From JBQDBK01 sp052090825 (GTDB lineage Bacteria > Bacillota > Clostridia > Tissierellales > Peptoniphilaceae), in NCBI GenBank assembly GCA_052090825.1, contig JBQDBK010000023.1:1-14633 (forward strand): a stretch of 14,633 nt of DNA, in the 5' to 3' direction. The notes beneath the pieces were generated by a model. That model saw only the letters and a list, made by a program, of their open reading frames with translations. It had not been told where the DNA came from and did not search any database. Shown piece by piece: positions 14,376 to 14,633 of this stretch. Each line of letters starts with the position of its first letter. Position 1 is the stretch's first letter. A program made the position numbers and the translations under genes.

Positions 14376-14404
14376 ATTATAATACATTTTTTAATTTTTG
14401 TCAA
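14376..14404 (-). promoter_or_regulatory. Consensus promoter of veg
   Basis: On the minus strand TTGACA (14404 to 14399), a 17-base A-rich spacer and TATAAT (14381 to 14376) form a perfect sigma-A promoter. The start near 14369 gives a leader of about 35 bases. The veg promoter of B. subtilis is likewise one of its strongest, so the architecture is preserved. Confidence 0.9.
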
Positions 14405-14498
14405 ATTCTTTATTTTACTATTTAGGACTTACTATGTCAATATGATTTTTTGAAATTTATTTTTATTTTAAAAGATATAAAATTTAAAATTTTATAAT

Positions 14499-14532
14499 AA
14501 AAAATTAAGTTAAGTCTTAGACTAACTTAATT
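14499..14532 (-). terminator. Possible AT-rich terminator or hairpin
   Basis: On the minus strand the segment 14532 to 14503 folds into a 13-bp stem with a single bulged base and a TAA loop, followed by six T (14504 to 14499). The stem is mostly A-U, so terminator strength is doubtful. It could be a second stop for the transcript entering from the right, or a protein-binding palindrome upstream of the veg promoter. Confidence 0.4.
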
Positions 14533-14563
14533 CACAATAAATTGTATTTTAAATTTTTGCAAT

Positions 14564-14593
14564 AAAAAAATCTAACTCCTAAAAGCTAGATTT
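14564..14593 (-). terminator. Intrinsic terminator of a leftward gene beyond the right edge
   Basis: On the minus strand a 10-bp stem (14593-14584 with 14577-14568, one G-U pair) closes a 6-base loop and is followed by a run of T through 14564. It implies that a minus-strand transcript enters from outside the window and ends here. Confidence 0.65.
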
Positions 14594-14610
14594 GATTAAA
14601 TAAACTTAAA

Positions 14611-14633
14611 TTATAGTTTAACTACATTTACAG
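14611..14633 (-). CDS. Possible last codons of a leftward gene (partial)
   Basis: The minus-strand frame with a TAA stop at 14613-14611 reads ...VNVVKL at the window edge, ending 17 bases before an intrinsic terminator. The terminator predicts a coding end about here, but six codons are too few to prove the frame or name the gene. Confidence 0.3.

Noticed and set aside
1..14633. Defence system, prophage, transposon, CRISPR array or gene cassette
   Set aside because: All substantial frames are explained by housekeeping or envelope families. No transposase, integrase, spaced direct repeats or attachment sites were seen. The lone MazF is the only toxin-like gene.

Overview
The window is strongly AT-rich, densely coded bacterial DNA from a low-GC anaerobic Firmicute. 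The gene content (T-box control of tyrS, veg, CsaB/TagA wall-polymer enzymes, an EndoA-type MazF, a two-step glycolipid glycosyltransferase pair) and protein style best fit the Tissierellia/Peptoniphilaceae (Anaerococcus, Peptoniphilus and relatives). That placement is inference from sequence flavour, not a search result. No mobile element, CRISPR array, rRNA or tRNA gene was seen.

Layout from left to right. A consensus promoter at 58-86 fires leftward out of the window. A leftward cell-envelope operon follows from 7177 down to 192: a DUF5693-type membrane protein, csaB (polysaccharide pyruvyl transferase), a TagA/WecG ManNAc transferase, tkt (transketolase), then, after an intrinsic terminator, a membrane acyltransferase. 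A second leftward operon runs from 9826 to 7292: a LafB-like glycolipid glycosyltransferase, a single protein fusing AcpS to the NAD(P)HX dehydratase NnrD, and a MazF/EndoA RNase with no antitoxin gene beside it. A rightward T-box leader and tyrS occupy 9917-11343. They converge, across a perfect 62-bp inverted repeat, on a leftward pair: a LafA-like monoglucosyl-diacylglycerol synthase and a translationally coupled secreted protein with two stalk-type repeats. A rightward thioredoxin-fold lipoprotein, then leftward veg with a consensus promoter, complete the window. At the right edge are two minus-strand hairpins with U-tracts and perhaps the last codons of another leftward gene.

Functionally most of the window concerns the cell envelope. 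TagA and CsaB would build a pyruvylated ManNAc-containing secondary wall polymer, the usual ligand of SLH-domain proteins, with DUF5693 and the acyltransferase as plausible helpers. LafA and LafB would make mono- and then diglycosyl-diacylglycerol. AcpS serves lipid synthesis.

The most unusual signal is the tyrS leader. It has a textbook K-turn, an AGUA/GAA specifier loop with a UAC Tyr codon, and a canonical UGGUACC antiterminator-type bulge. Its Stem I is nevertheless only 55 nt, with no distal arm, there is no Stem II, and no transcription terminator is visible. Instead the 3' strand of the tRNA-binding helix can pair with the tyrS Shine-Dalgarno. This looks like a miniature, translation-controlling T-box. 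Other points of note are the AcpS-NnrD fusion, the orphan MazF, the long perfect palindrome and the conserved but uncharacterised DUF5693 partner of CsaB.
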